Part shown: piece by piece, positions 1 to 5,921 of the stretch
Layout: every line of letters starts with the position of its first letter
How positions within the stretch are numbered: the first letter of the stretch is position 1
Assembly: GCA_938004115.1 (NCBI GenBank)
Contig: CALKWS010000224.1
Span: 1-11,271 of the forward strand
Direction: 5' to 3'
Length of the DNA: 11,271 nucleotides
Origin: an uncultured Ruaniaceae bacterium
Lineage (GTDB): Bacteria; Actinomycetota; Actinomycetes; Actinomycetales; Beutenbergiaceae
Notes under the pieces: model-generated
Told to the model about the DNA's origin: nothing
The model's input: the letters and a program-made list of their open reading frames with translations, nothing else
Databases searched by the model: none
Translations under genes and position numbers: made by a program

Positions 1-325
1 ACTCGTCGATGTAGTCCACTCCCAGCGCCTGCAGCACCTGCGCCTCGACGAAGTGCCCGATCCGGGCCTTGGCCATCACGGGGATGGACACCGCCTCGAT
101 GATCCCGTCGATCATGTCCGGGTCGCTCATCCTGGACACCCCGCCCTGGGCGCGGATGTCGGCCGGGACCCGCTCCAGTGCCATCACGGCCACCGCGCCG
201 GCGTCCTCAGCGATCTTCGCCTGCTCGGGGGTGACCACGTCCATGATCACCCCGCCCTTGAGCATGTCCGCCATACCGCGCCGGATGCGATCGGTACCGG
301 CGCTGGGTGCAACAACGTCTGCCAC
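1..325 (-). CDS. pdxS: PdxS, pyridoxal 5'-phosphate synthase subunit (5' part only; runs off window)
   Basis: PdxS is the synthase barrel of the DXP-independent vitamin B6 route. It condenses ribose 5-phosphate, a triose phosphate and ammonia supplied by the PdxT glutaminase into PLP, in a cytosolic dodecamer. The visible 108 residues begin VADVVAPSAGTDRIRRG and carry near-invariant PdxS blocks: KGGVIMDV (about 23-30), AVMALERVPADIR (46-58), GGVSRMSDP (61-69) and IPVMAKARIGH (81-91). Asp29 and Lys86 align with B. subtilis Asp24 and Lys81, the residue that forms the Schiff base with ribose 5-phosphate. The GTG start at 325 is preceded by GGAGG at 335-339 with a 9-nt spacer, and the protein reads as PdxS from the first residues. 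About two thirds of the usual ~300 residues lie beyond coordinate 1. pdxT often follows pdxS but would be outside the window. In M. tuberculosis pdxS also lies a little downstream of the pimA cluster. Assignment is nearly certain. Confidence 0.97.
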   Translation of the reverse strand, partial: MADVVAPSAGTDRIRRGMADMLKGGVIMDVVTPEQAKIAEDAGAVAVMALERVPADIRAQGGVSRMSDPDMIDGIIEAVSIPVMAKARIGHFVEAQVLQALGVDYIDE

Positions 326-364
326 GGGTTCGAACCTCCGTGCTCGGGTGGGGTGCCGATCGGC

Positions 365-377
365 AGTGGACAGTCTA
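365..377 (-). promoter_or_regulatory. Possible -10 box and start region for pdxS
   Basis: TAGACT on the minus strand at 372-377 fits the actinobacterial TANNNT -10 pattern and would start transcription near 365, giving a leader of about 40 nt that includes the GGAGG site. No convincing -35 hexamer is visible 16-19 nt upstream. Support is the sequence match and its position in the only intergenic gap before pdxS. Confidence 0.3.
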
Positions 378-393
378 CGCCCGCTCCCGGGCG
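378..393 (-). terminator. Short GC hairpin between the prsW-type gene and pdxS
   Basis: CGCCCG and CGGGCG form a perfect 6-bp stem around a 4-nt loop. It lies about 60 nt past the stop of the PrsW-family gene and directly abuts the TAGACT box assigned to pdxS. There is no T tract on either side, so it may be a weak or factor-assisted terminator, or chance in GC-rich DNA. Confidence 0.25.
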
Positions 394-455
394 TGGCGTG
401 CCCGCGCACCCGGCGGCCGGAACACCCGGAGCCGGCGAACGGGGCGGCCATACGC

Positions 456-1805
456 TCAGGGCTGCCGGGCGCGCTGGGCGTGGGCCACGAACGTCTGGCG
501 GTCCTGCCTGAGCTGGTTGAGCAGTTCGTGCTCGCTGCGGTGGGCCCGCTTCTGTCCCCGCCCGGTGAGCACGTGCTGGCGCTGGTAGGCCAGTTCGGTG
601 GCGTCGCGCTGGAAGTTGCGCATCGCCTCCTTGGCGGCCGATCCGAAACTTCCGGCCCACTGGCGCGCCTGGGACCGGGCGCGCAGCGAGGCCAGCATGT
701 CCACCTCGTGCCAGGCGAACCACCCCACGGCGGCGTACTCGGACAGGCGGGCGCGCACCACGTTCGACTCCTGCCGGCGCAGCCAGGCCATCAGGCCGAT
801 GGTGGCGCCGAACAGGGGCACCTGGACCACCAGGTACAGCACGAGGAAGGCCTCCCCGGCCACCGCGCTGCCGTTCCAGAGGGCGTGCAGGGCCATCGCC
901 GCGATCAGACCGGCAGGGAAGGCGATTCCGACCGCTACGCCGTTGGAGCGGCGGGCGGCTATGCCGAGTGCGATCCCCACACAGGCGGAGAACAGCGCAT
1001 GGGCGAACGGGGAGAAGACGCCGCGCATCACGAACACCAGCCAGACGCTCTCCTGGCTGGAGGCGAAGTACAGGATGTTCTCGGTGAAGGCGAAGCCGGC
1101 ACCGACGGTGGCGGCGTAGACCACCCCGTCCACCGGGCCGTCGAAATGCTCGCGCCGCAGCAGGAAGATAGCCAGGATGCCCAGGCCCTTGGTGATCTCC
1201 TCCACCACCGGGGCCACCACCACGGCGCCCATCACCTCCGCCTGTGCCGGATCGCCGGTGGCCTGGAAGATGTTCAGGACGATCGCGGAGTTGATCCAGT
1301 AGGAGGACAGCGCGGAGACGCCGGCACCCCACAGCAACGCCACCGCCAACAGCGACTTCGGCTCCGGTTCCCACCGGTCCAGCCACATCACGCCGGCCAG
1401 CACGATCAGCAGCGGCACCAGCGCCAGCAGGAACCCGGCGACGGTGGCCGAGACACCGGTCTGGAACAGGATGGTGGTGATGAGGATGAGCATCATCAAC
1501 CCACCTGCGATATAGGCCATCCAGTTGAACGCCCACCGGTTGCTCTGCGGCTGGCCGGGAGCCCATACCTGGTCGAGTTGACCGGTGGTGTTCGCCGGCG
1601 GGGCGTGGGTGGCGCGCATCGTGCCGTACTGCGCGGGTGAGGGCGCCACGCCTCCCGGCCGCACCGGTGGGGGGTAGACGTGGCCGGTGGCCGCCGACCG
1701 CACCCCCTGCGGCGGGGGCGCGGAGGGGGGCTGGTCCACCGGTGCGGGGCGCCGGTGGTAGGGATCCGGAGCGGCGTGCTGCGGGTTGGGCGGGGGCTGG
1801 GACAT
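456..1805 (-). CDS. PrsW-family glutamic-type intramembrane protease
   Basis: A 449-residue polytopic membrane protein. Residues 1-90 are Pro/Gln-rich and probably cytoplasmic. About eight hydrophobic segments run from 97 to 342, followed by a charged ~105-residue C-terminal tail. Family motifs appear in order: DRWEPEP (143-149), EEITK (202-206), the TEN motif within GFAFTENILYF (237-247), FAHALFS (267-273) and HALWN (307-311). Glu202, Glu203, Glu242, His269 and His307 are the candidate catalytic residues; this pattern defines the PrsW/M82 family and its relatives in the CPBP/ABI superfamily. B. subtilis PrsW cuts the anti-sigma factor RsiW at site 1; the substrate here is unknown and no sigma/anti-sigma pair is in the window. 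The ATG at 1805 lies 21 nt after the LemA-like gene, without a clear Shine-Dalgarno but with a TAGGCT box 6 nt upstream. It is the last gene of the PIM operon. The family call is secure; proteolytic activity is inferred. Confidence 0.9.
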   Translation of the reverse strand: MSQPPPNPQHAAPDPYHRRPAPVDQPPSAPPPQGVRSAATGHVYPPPVRPGGVAPSPAQYGTMRATHAPPANTTGQLDQVWAPGQPQSNRWAFNWMAYIAGGLMMLILITTILFQTGVSATVAGFLLALVPLLIVLAGVMWLDRWEPEPKSLLAVALLWGAGVSALSSYWINSAIVLNIFQATGDPAQAEVMGAVVVAPVVEEITKGLGILAIFLLRREHFDGPVDGVVYAATVGAGFAFTENILYFASSQESVWLVFVMRGVFSPFAHALFSACVGIALGIAARRSNGVAVGIAFPAGLIAAMALHALWNGSAVAGEAFLVLYLVVQVPLFGATIGLMAWLRRQESNVVRARLSEYAAVGWFAWHEVDMLASLRARSQARQWAGSFGSAAKEAMRNFQRDATELAYQRQHVLTGRGQKRAHRSEHELLNQLRQDRQTFVAHAQRARQP

Positions 1806-1817
1806 GGGCTCAGCCTA
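1806..1817 (-). promoter_or_regulatory. Possible leaderless promoter for the PrsW-family gene
   Basis: The minus strand reads TAGGCT at 1812-1817, six bases before the ATG at 1805. That spacing would place the transcription start at or next to the A of the start codon, as in leaderless actinobacterial transcripts. No Shine-Dalgarno is visible, which agrees with this, but the -35 region is poor. Confidence 0.3.
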
Positions 1818-1826
1818 GAGTCCGGT

Positions 1827-2381
1827 TCACACCGGCGCGTCATCCATCTCGAAGGTCCGCGGCAGCGGTGCGTGGCCGGCGAGGCGGAAGAGCCGCACCA
1901 GCGCGAGTCTGCGGATGTGGTGGATCTGCACCACGGCGTCGTTGTGGAACCTGCGGGCCAGTTGCACCCGGTAGTGGCTGTGGCGCAGGCGTTCCACCGC
2001 CTCGGCGGCCGCGGTGTCACGCGCCGGGATGGCCGGGTCGGTCTCGTCCAGGGCGGTCCGGAGCGTGCGGGTCAGTTCGCTCTCGATGAGGCCGCGGTCG
2101 GCGTGTGCCTGGGGGGTGTCGTCCTCGCCCACCAGGCGAACCGCCCGCATCGAGGACAGGACCGCGTCGGAGACCAGCACGGCGCTGGCCGGGTCGAGTA
2201 TGCCGCTGGCAGCGACCTCAGCGGCGATGTCCGCCCGGCGCACCAGCTGGGCCTCGAGCGCGGCCCGGGTCTGGAACTCCCGGCGGTGCAGCCGGTCCAG
2301 GCGCTGGGCCACGCTCCACAGCACCACCGCGACCAGCGCCAGGACCGCCAGGACGAGCAGGGCGATCTCGGCCGCGCTCAT
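1827..2381 (-). CDS. LemA-like single-pass membrane protein of unknown function
   Basis: A 184-residue protein with one N-terminal membrane segment (about 5-26, Leu/Ala/Val-rich) and a long, mostly helical, charged domain. Two stretches recall the LemA fold: QLVRRADIAAEV (45-56), similar to the LemA segment with an RRxDL core, and RRFHNDAVVQIHHIR (143-157) followed by RLAGHAPLPRTFEMDD, like the FN-region and end of LemA. No catalytic motif is visible and the function is unknown. I take the ATG at 2381, whose ATGA overlaps the pimA stop. An in-frame GTG at 2399 would add six residues but lies deeper in pimA. In M. tuberculosis the gene after pimA (Rv2609c) is, as I recall, a membrane protein with an added Nudix domain; none is present here. 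Its place between pimA and the protease suggests a membrane or envelope role, an inference from context only. Confidence 0.75.
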   Translation of the reverse strand: MSAAEIALLVLAVLALVAVVLWSVAQRLDRLHRREFQTRAALEAQLVRRADIAAEVAASGILDPASAVLVSDAVLSSMRAVRLVGEDDTPQAHADRGLIESELTRTLRTALDETDPAIPARDTAAAEAVERLRHSHYRVQLARRFHNDAVVQIHHIRRLALVRLFRLAGHAPLPRTFEMDDAPV

Positions 2382-3544
2382 CGTTTCCGCCCGAACCACT
2401 CGCGCATGCTGGGCAGGGCGGAGCGGGTCTGCACCTGCGCCGCCTCGGTCACCATCGTGTAGACGTCCCGGACCTGGGCGGCGACCACGTTCCAGTCGTA
2501 GCGTTCTGCGATACCGGTGGCGTACTCCCGCCGGGTCCGCGCGCCCTCGGGGTCGCTCAGCGCGGTCCGGACCACCTCGGCGAGGTGCTGGGCGTCCCCG
2601 GTCCGGAACAGGTAGCCGCCCCGGTCCCCGTCCAGCACCCTCCGGAAGGCCGGTAGGTCCGAGGCCACCACCAGCGCCCCTGCGCTGATCGCCTCGACGA
2701 GCACGATGCCGAAACTCTCCCCACCGGTCTGGGGAGCGATGTACAGGTCCACCGAGGACAGCAGACTCGCCTTGTCCCGTTCCTCCAGCGGCCCGAGGAA
2801 CTCCACCGACTCCCCGTAGCGGCCGAGGTCGGCCCGGGCCTGGGTGGCATCCCCCCGCCCGGCGATGAGGAAGCGGGCACCCGGCACGTCCTGAAGGATC
2901 CGCCCCACGGCCGCCGCCAGCACCTGCAGCCCCTTCCGCGGCTCATCCAGGCGGCCGAGGAAGGCGATGGTGGGCCGCTGCGGCGTGCCGATCCATTCCT
3001 GGGTGGCCCGGGCACGCGCGAACCGGGCGGTGTAGACACCGTTGGGGATGATGACCGCGTCGCCCCCGACGTGATCCACCACCGTGCTCCGGGCGTCCTC
3101 ACTGACCGCGATCCGTGCCCGGATCCGTTCCAGACCGGGGCGTACCAGCGGGTACGCGGCCTGCAACGCCCGTGACCGGGTCTGGGCGGAGTGGAACGTG
3201 GCCACGACCGGTGCCTCGGCCAGGTGCAGGGCGATCAGGCCCACCGACGGCGGCAGCGGCTCATGGATGTGCACCACATCGAAGTCCCCGGCTTCCAGCC
3301 AACGCTGGGTGCGGGCGGCCACGACCGGCCCGAAACTGAGCCGGGCCACCGAGCCGTTGTACCGCACCGGTACGGCCCGGCCGGTGGACGTGACGTAATC
3401 GGGTACTTCGGTGTCCTCATCGGCCGGGGCCAACACCTGCACCTGGTCACCGAACTCGATGAGTTTCTCGGCCAGGTCACGAACGTGGAACTGCACCCCG
3501 CCGGGCACATCCACCGAGTACGGGCAGACCAGGCCGACCTTCAT
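2378..3544 (-). CDS. pimA: PimA, phosphatidyl-myo-inositol mannosyltransferase (GT4)
   Basis: PimA transfers mannose from GDP-mannose to the 2-position of inositol in phosphatidylinositol, the first committed step of PIM, lipomannan and lipoarabinomannan synthesis, at the cytoplasmic face of the membrane. The 388-residue protein is a GT-B enzyme close in length and sequence to mycobacterial PimA. It has MKVGLVCPYSVDVPGGVQ at the N terminus with the GGVQ loop (15-18), DYVTSTGRAVPVRYNGSVARL (50-69), HIHEP (92-96), ATFH with the essential His118, GRLDEPRKG with Arg198 and Lys204 for the diphosphate, and the E-x7-E motif Glu276/Glu284 in GGESFGIVLVEA. The ATG at 3544 is chosen because the protein then begins exactly as PimA does, and it overlaps the acyltransferase stop as TGATG. 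The gene end overlaps the LemA-like start as ATGA. The operon partners for PIP synthesis and acylation strongly support the specific name. Confidence 0.94.
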   Translation of the reverse strand: MKVGLVCPYSVDVPGGVQFHVRDLAEKLIEFGDQVQVLAPADEDTEVPDYVTSTGRAVPVRYNGSVARLSFGPVVAARTQRWLEAGDFDVVHIHEPLPPSVGLIALHLAEAPVVATFHSAQTRSRALQAAYPLVRPGLERIRARIAVSEDARSTVVDHVGGDAVIIPNGVYTARFARARATQEWIGTPQRPTIAFLGRLDEPRKGLQVLAAAVGRILQDVPGARFLIAGRGDATQARADLGRYGESVEFLGPLEERDKASLLSSVDLYIAPQTGGESFGIVLVEAISAGALVVASDLPAFRRVLDGDRGGYLFRTGDAQHLAEVVRTALSDPEGARTRREYATGIAERYDWNVVAAQVRDVYTMVTEAAQVQTRSALPSMREWFGRKR

Positions 3545-4644
3545 CACGTTCCCTCCTCCCCCGCTGCACCGTTGGCTGCGGCACGTCCCCGCCGGCCCTC
3601 GCCGTCGCTCGCGTCGGGCGGGTCCGCGTTGTGCTCGCCCGCCCCGTTCGCGCCTGCTCCGCCCCCGGACGAACCGCCCATCTCGGTGCGGTGCTCGGCC
3701 GCGGCCTGCCGGCGGTGGGAGCGCGCGAGGCGCTCTGCGTCCAGGTCCTCGGTGAACACCTTCGACAGCATGTGCCACTGCTCAGGGTAGCGACGCACCT
3801 GCTCCATCAGCACATCGACCCAACGCTGGGTCAGCGCGGCCACGCGCTCCTCGGCGGGCGTGTCCGGCGGGATCTGCACGGGGGCGAACCGGGCCACCAC
3901 ACCCCAGGGCGATCCCGCCAGTCGTCGCGCCCGCCCGCGCAGCCTTTCGTGCCGCAGGAACACCTGGACCAGCGGTGCGCGTAGTTGCTCGGCGAGCACC
4001 GCCGGACCGGCCGCCACCCGCATCCGGTGCGCCCCGACGTCCACCTCCACGCTGCTGCGGCTCAGGTCCCGGTCGGCCAGCAGGGGCACCAGGTAGGCGC
4101 GTTCGCGGGCCCTTCGGGCGAGGGTGGGCAGGGCCGTGCCGTCCCTGGTGAGCCCGATCACCTCCATGCCCAGCGCCGCCCGGAACCGTTGGAACTGCTC
4201 GAACAGCTCCGGTGGCTCCAGCACCTCCGCCACGGTGAGCACGGGGGCCAGGTGCCGCCCGCACCACGCCCCGGCCAGGTCCCAGTTCCCGGTGTGACCC
4301 AACGCCGCGACCACGCTCCGACCCGCCCGGAGGTGGGCCCGGGCGGGCTCGGCGTTCACCGTGCGCACCCGGTGCCGCAACTGGTGCTCCGGAACGGCGG
4401 ACAGCGTGAGGGCCTCGGCGTAGTACCGCAGATAGGCCCGCATACCCTCGCGGGACACCGTCCGAAGGGCTCGCCGGTCCAGATCCGGACGGACCCGACC
4501 GAGGTTCAGTTCCAGCTGGCGCACCGCGGCGGGCCTGAGCAGGTGCACCGCCCGGGCGACGACGTCGAAGCCGCCTCGTACCAGCCACTCCGGTAACCGC
4601 GGTAGCACCCGCCACGCGAACATCAGCGCCCCTGCGGTATTCAT
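3544..4644 (-). CDS. patA: Phosphatidylinositol mannoside acyltransferase (PatA-like, LpxL/HtrB family)
   Basis: In mycobacteria PatA moves a palmitoyl group from acyl-CoA to the 6-position of the mannose that PimA added, giving acylated PIM. The 366-residue protein shows the LpxL-type acyltransferase fold: an N-terminal membrane-associating helix region (about 1-35), REGMRAYLRYYAEA (65-78), the HTGNWD motif giving the HX4D pair His117/Asp122, LADRDLSRSSVEV (189-201) with Glu200 as the likely third active-site residue, and WHMLSKVFTEDL (290-301) typical of actinobacterial members. From about residue 310 it continues as a Gly/Ala/Glu-rich tail of some 55 residues, probably disordered. The ATG at 4644 overlaps the preceding TGA as ATGA. 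The reading frame stays open upstream to 5748, but that part merely shadows pgsA and the HIT gene. Position between PIP synthase and PimA fixes the role; acyl chain and exact acceptor are inferred. Confidence 0.92.
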   Translation of the reverse strand: MNTAGALMFAWRVLPRLPEWLVRGGFDVVARAVHLLRPAAVRQLELNLGRVRPDLDRRALRTVSREGMRAYLRYYAEALTLSAVPEHQLRHRVRTVNAEPARAHLRAGRSVVAALGHTGNWDLAGAWCGRHLAPVLTVAEVLEPPELFEQFQRFRAALGMEVIGLTRDGTALPTLARRARERAYLVPLLADRDLSRSSVEVDVGAHRMRVAAGPAVLAEQLRAPLVQVFLRHERLRGRARRLAGSPWGVVARFAPVQIPPDTPAEERVAALTQRWVDVLMEQVRRYPEQWHMLSKVFTEDLDAERLARSHRRQAAAEHRTEMGGSSGGGAGANGAGEHNADPPDASDGEGRRGRAAANGAAGEEGT

Positions 4645-5258
4645 CGTCGACGCTCCTGCTGCCACACCGTGCGGATCCGTTGGTAGATGGTCAGCACACT
4701 CGCTGCCGCCAGTGCCGCCAGTGCGAACACCAGGAGCCACGGGCTCGCGCCGAGCCCTACGGCGAACGTCGCCACGAGCGTGACCACCAACCGGTCGGCG
4801 CGTTCTGCCAGCCCCACGCTGGCCGAGCGCCCGAGGGACTCGGCCTTGGCGCGCACGTAGGAGACGGTCAGGCCCAGCGCCAGGCACACCGCGGTGGCCA
4901 CCGACCCGGGCGTCACCACCTCGGCAGGGGCGAAGTGGACGAAGTACAGGAGCACGCCGAGGAACACCGCGGAGTCGGCCAGGCGATCCAGTGTCGAGTC
5001 CAGGAACGCCCCGAAGTTCGTCGGCCCCTCCCCCTCTCGTGCCATCACGCCGTCCAGGGAGTCGGTCAGCAACAGCAGGCCGAGCACGATGGGCCCGATC
5101 ACCAGTTGGCCGGTGCCCAGCAGCGTCAGCGCGGCGATGGTGGACAGCACCGTTCCGGTGACCGAGACGGTGTTGGGCCCCACGCCCCGTCGCAGCAGCC
5201 AGCGCGCCACCGGGGTGAAGACCCTGCTGCTCACGGCCCGGCCGTAGTTGCCGAGCAC
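4641..5258 (-). CDS. pgsA: Phosphatidylinositol-phosphate synthase (CDP-alcohol phosphatidyltransferase)
   Basis: The enzyme joins CDP-diacylglycerol and inositol 1-phosphate to phosphatidylinositol phosphate, later dephosphorylated to phosphatidylinositol, the acceptor for PimA. The 205-residue protein has six likely membrane helices and the complete CDP-alcohol phosphatidyltransferase signature DxxDGxxAR...GxxxDxxxD: Asp66, Asp69, Gly70, Ala73, Arg74, Gly83, Asp87 and Asp91, in TDSLDGVMARE and FGAFLDSTLDRLAD. It matches mycobacterial PgsA1 along its length, including SYVRAKAES and the ending RIRTVW. The GTG start at 5258 lies 3 nt after the HIT stop, with only a weak GGCGG ahead of it, so translational coupling is likely. 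Its stop overlaps the acyltransferase start. Substrate choice (inositol phosphate rather than glycerol phosphate) rests on similarity to PgsA1 and on the PIM neighbours; the family itself is certain. Confidence 0.93.
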   Translation of the reverse strand: MLGNYGRAVSSRVFTPVARWLLRRGVGPNTVSVTGTVLSTIAALTLLGTGQLVIGPIVLGLLLLTDSLDGVMAREGEGPTNFGAFLDSTLDRLADSAVFLGVLLYFVHFAPAEVVTPGSVATAVCLALGLTVSYVRAKAESLGRSASVGLAERADRLVVTLVATFAVGLGASPWLLVFALAALAAASVLTIYQRIRTVWQQERRR

Positions 5259-5261
5259 GGG

Positions 5262-5825
5262 TCAGTCCGCCCAGGCGCTGGCGAGGGCGGCCCGGGTGTC
5301 GGCCAGCAACTCGGGTAACGCCTTGGTGCGCCCGATGATCGGGAGGAAGTTGGAGTCGCCCTCCCACCGCGGCACCACGTGCTGGTGGGCGTGGGCGGCC
5401 ACCCCGGCGCCCGCGCTGTGCCCGGCGTTCATACCCAGGTTGAACCCGTGGGGTTGCTTGGCCCGGCGCAGCACCTGCATCGCCGTGGCGGTCAGGTCCA
5501 CCATCTCGTGGCGTTCCGCAGCGGTCAGGTCCGTCAGGTCGGGGACATGCCGGTGCGGACAGATGAGCAGGTGCCCGGGGTTGTACGGGAACAGGTTCAG
5601 CACCACGTAGCACTGCTGACCGCGGTGCACGATCAGGGCATCCTCGTCGTCCTGGTCCGGTGCGCGGCAGAACGGACAGTCCGCCCCGGCCTCCTCGGTG
5701 CGCGGTTTGGCCTCCCCCTCGATGTACGCCATCCGGTGCGGTGTCCACAACCGCTGGTAGGCGTCCGGTACCGCCGGCATCGACCGGGCATCCACGCGGG
5801 GTGACTCCTGAAATCCGTTCGGCAT
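5262..5825 (-). CDS. HIT-family AP4A phosphorylase-like protein
   Basis: A 187-residue cytosolic histidine-triad protein equivalent to M. tuberculosis Rv2613c, a diadenosine tetraphosphate phosphorylase in the same gene position. AP4A is made as a by-product by aminoacyl-tRNA synthetases, which gives sense to the adjacent thrS. Shared features are QRLWTPHRMAYIEG near residues 24-37, VVLNLFPYNPGHLL (74-87), PHGFNLGMNAGHSAG and the triad HAHQHVVPRW (145-154), whose middle His147 is the expected nucleophile. Unlike the mycobacterial protein as I recall it, this one has CPFC (50-53), a Cys pair that may bind zinc as in many other HIT proteins. I chose the ATG at 5825: it has AGGA 8 nt upstream and a TAGGAT box. 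A GTG at 5867 would add 14 residues with no family support, and an ATG at 5780 would still keep the domain. First gene of the PIM operon; the enzymatic activity is inferred. Confidence 0.9.
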   Translation of the reverse strand: MPNGFQESPRVDARSMPAVPDAYQRLWTPHRMAYIEGEAKPRTEEAGADCPFCRAPDQDDEDALIVHRGQQCYVVLNLFPYNPGHLLICPHRHVPDLTDLTAAERHEMVDLTATAMQVLRRAKQPHGFNLGMNAGHSAGAGVAAHAHQHVVPRWEGDSNFLPIIGRTKALPELLADTRAALASAWAD

Positions 5826-5838
5826 GTGCCCGATCCTA
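5826..5838 (-). promoter_or_regulatory. Candidate (leaderless) promoter of the HIT-PIM operon
   Basis: TAGGAT on the minus strand at 5833-5838 is followed by a 7-nt spacer and then the ATG at 5825, the geometry of a leaderless actinobacterial promoter. The same bases contain AGGA (5834-5837) that could serve as a ribosome binding site on a longer transcript. No good -35 is seen. The same 8-mer GTAGGATC occurs in front of thrS. Confidence 0.4.
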
Positions 5839-5900
5839 CGGACCGCCGGCACCCGGGTCGTGCGCACCGCACTGCCGCGCCGGGTCGCGGGTCGGCGCGG

Positions 5901-5921
5901 GGCGCCCCACCGACGGGCGCC
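5901..5921 (-). terminator. GC hairpin at the end of thrS
   Basis: GGCGCCC and GGGCGCC form a perfect 7-bp stem with a 7-nt loop, starting immediately after the thrS stop codon. No T tract follows on the minus strand, so termination may be partial or depend on a factor. Its place between thrS and the candidate operon promoter supports a transcript boundary there. Confidence 0.45.

Noticed and set aside
69..1640. Long plus-strand open frame of 523 codons opposite the protease gene and pdxS
   Set aside because: It is the antisense of genes with clear family motifs, has a His/Gln/Gly/Arg-rich composition with no motif, and long antisense frames are expected in GC-rich DNA.
4645..5748. Upstream extension of the acyltransferase frame to a 734-residue protein
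   Set aside because: The extra part is Arg/Gly-rich and out of frame with pgsA and the HIT gene, which are real. The ATG at 4644 with ATGA overlap is the natural start.
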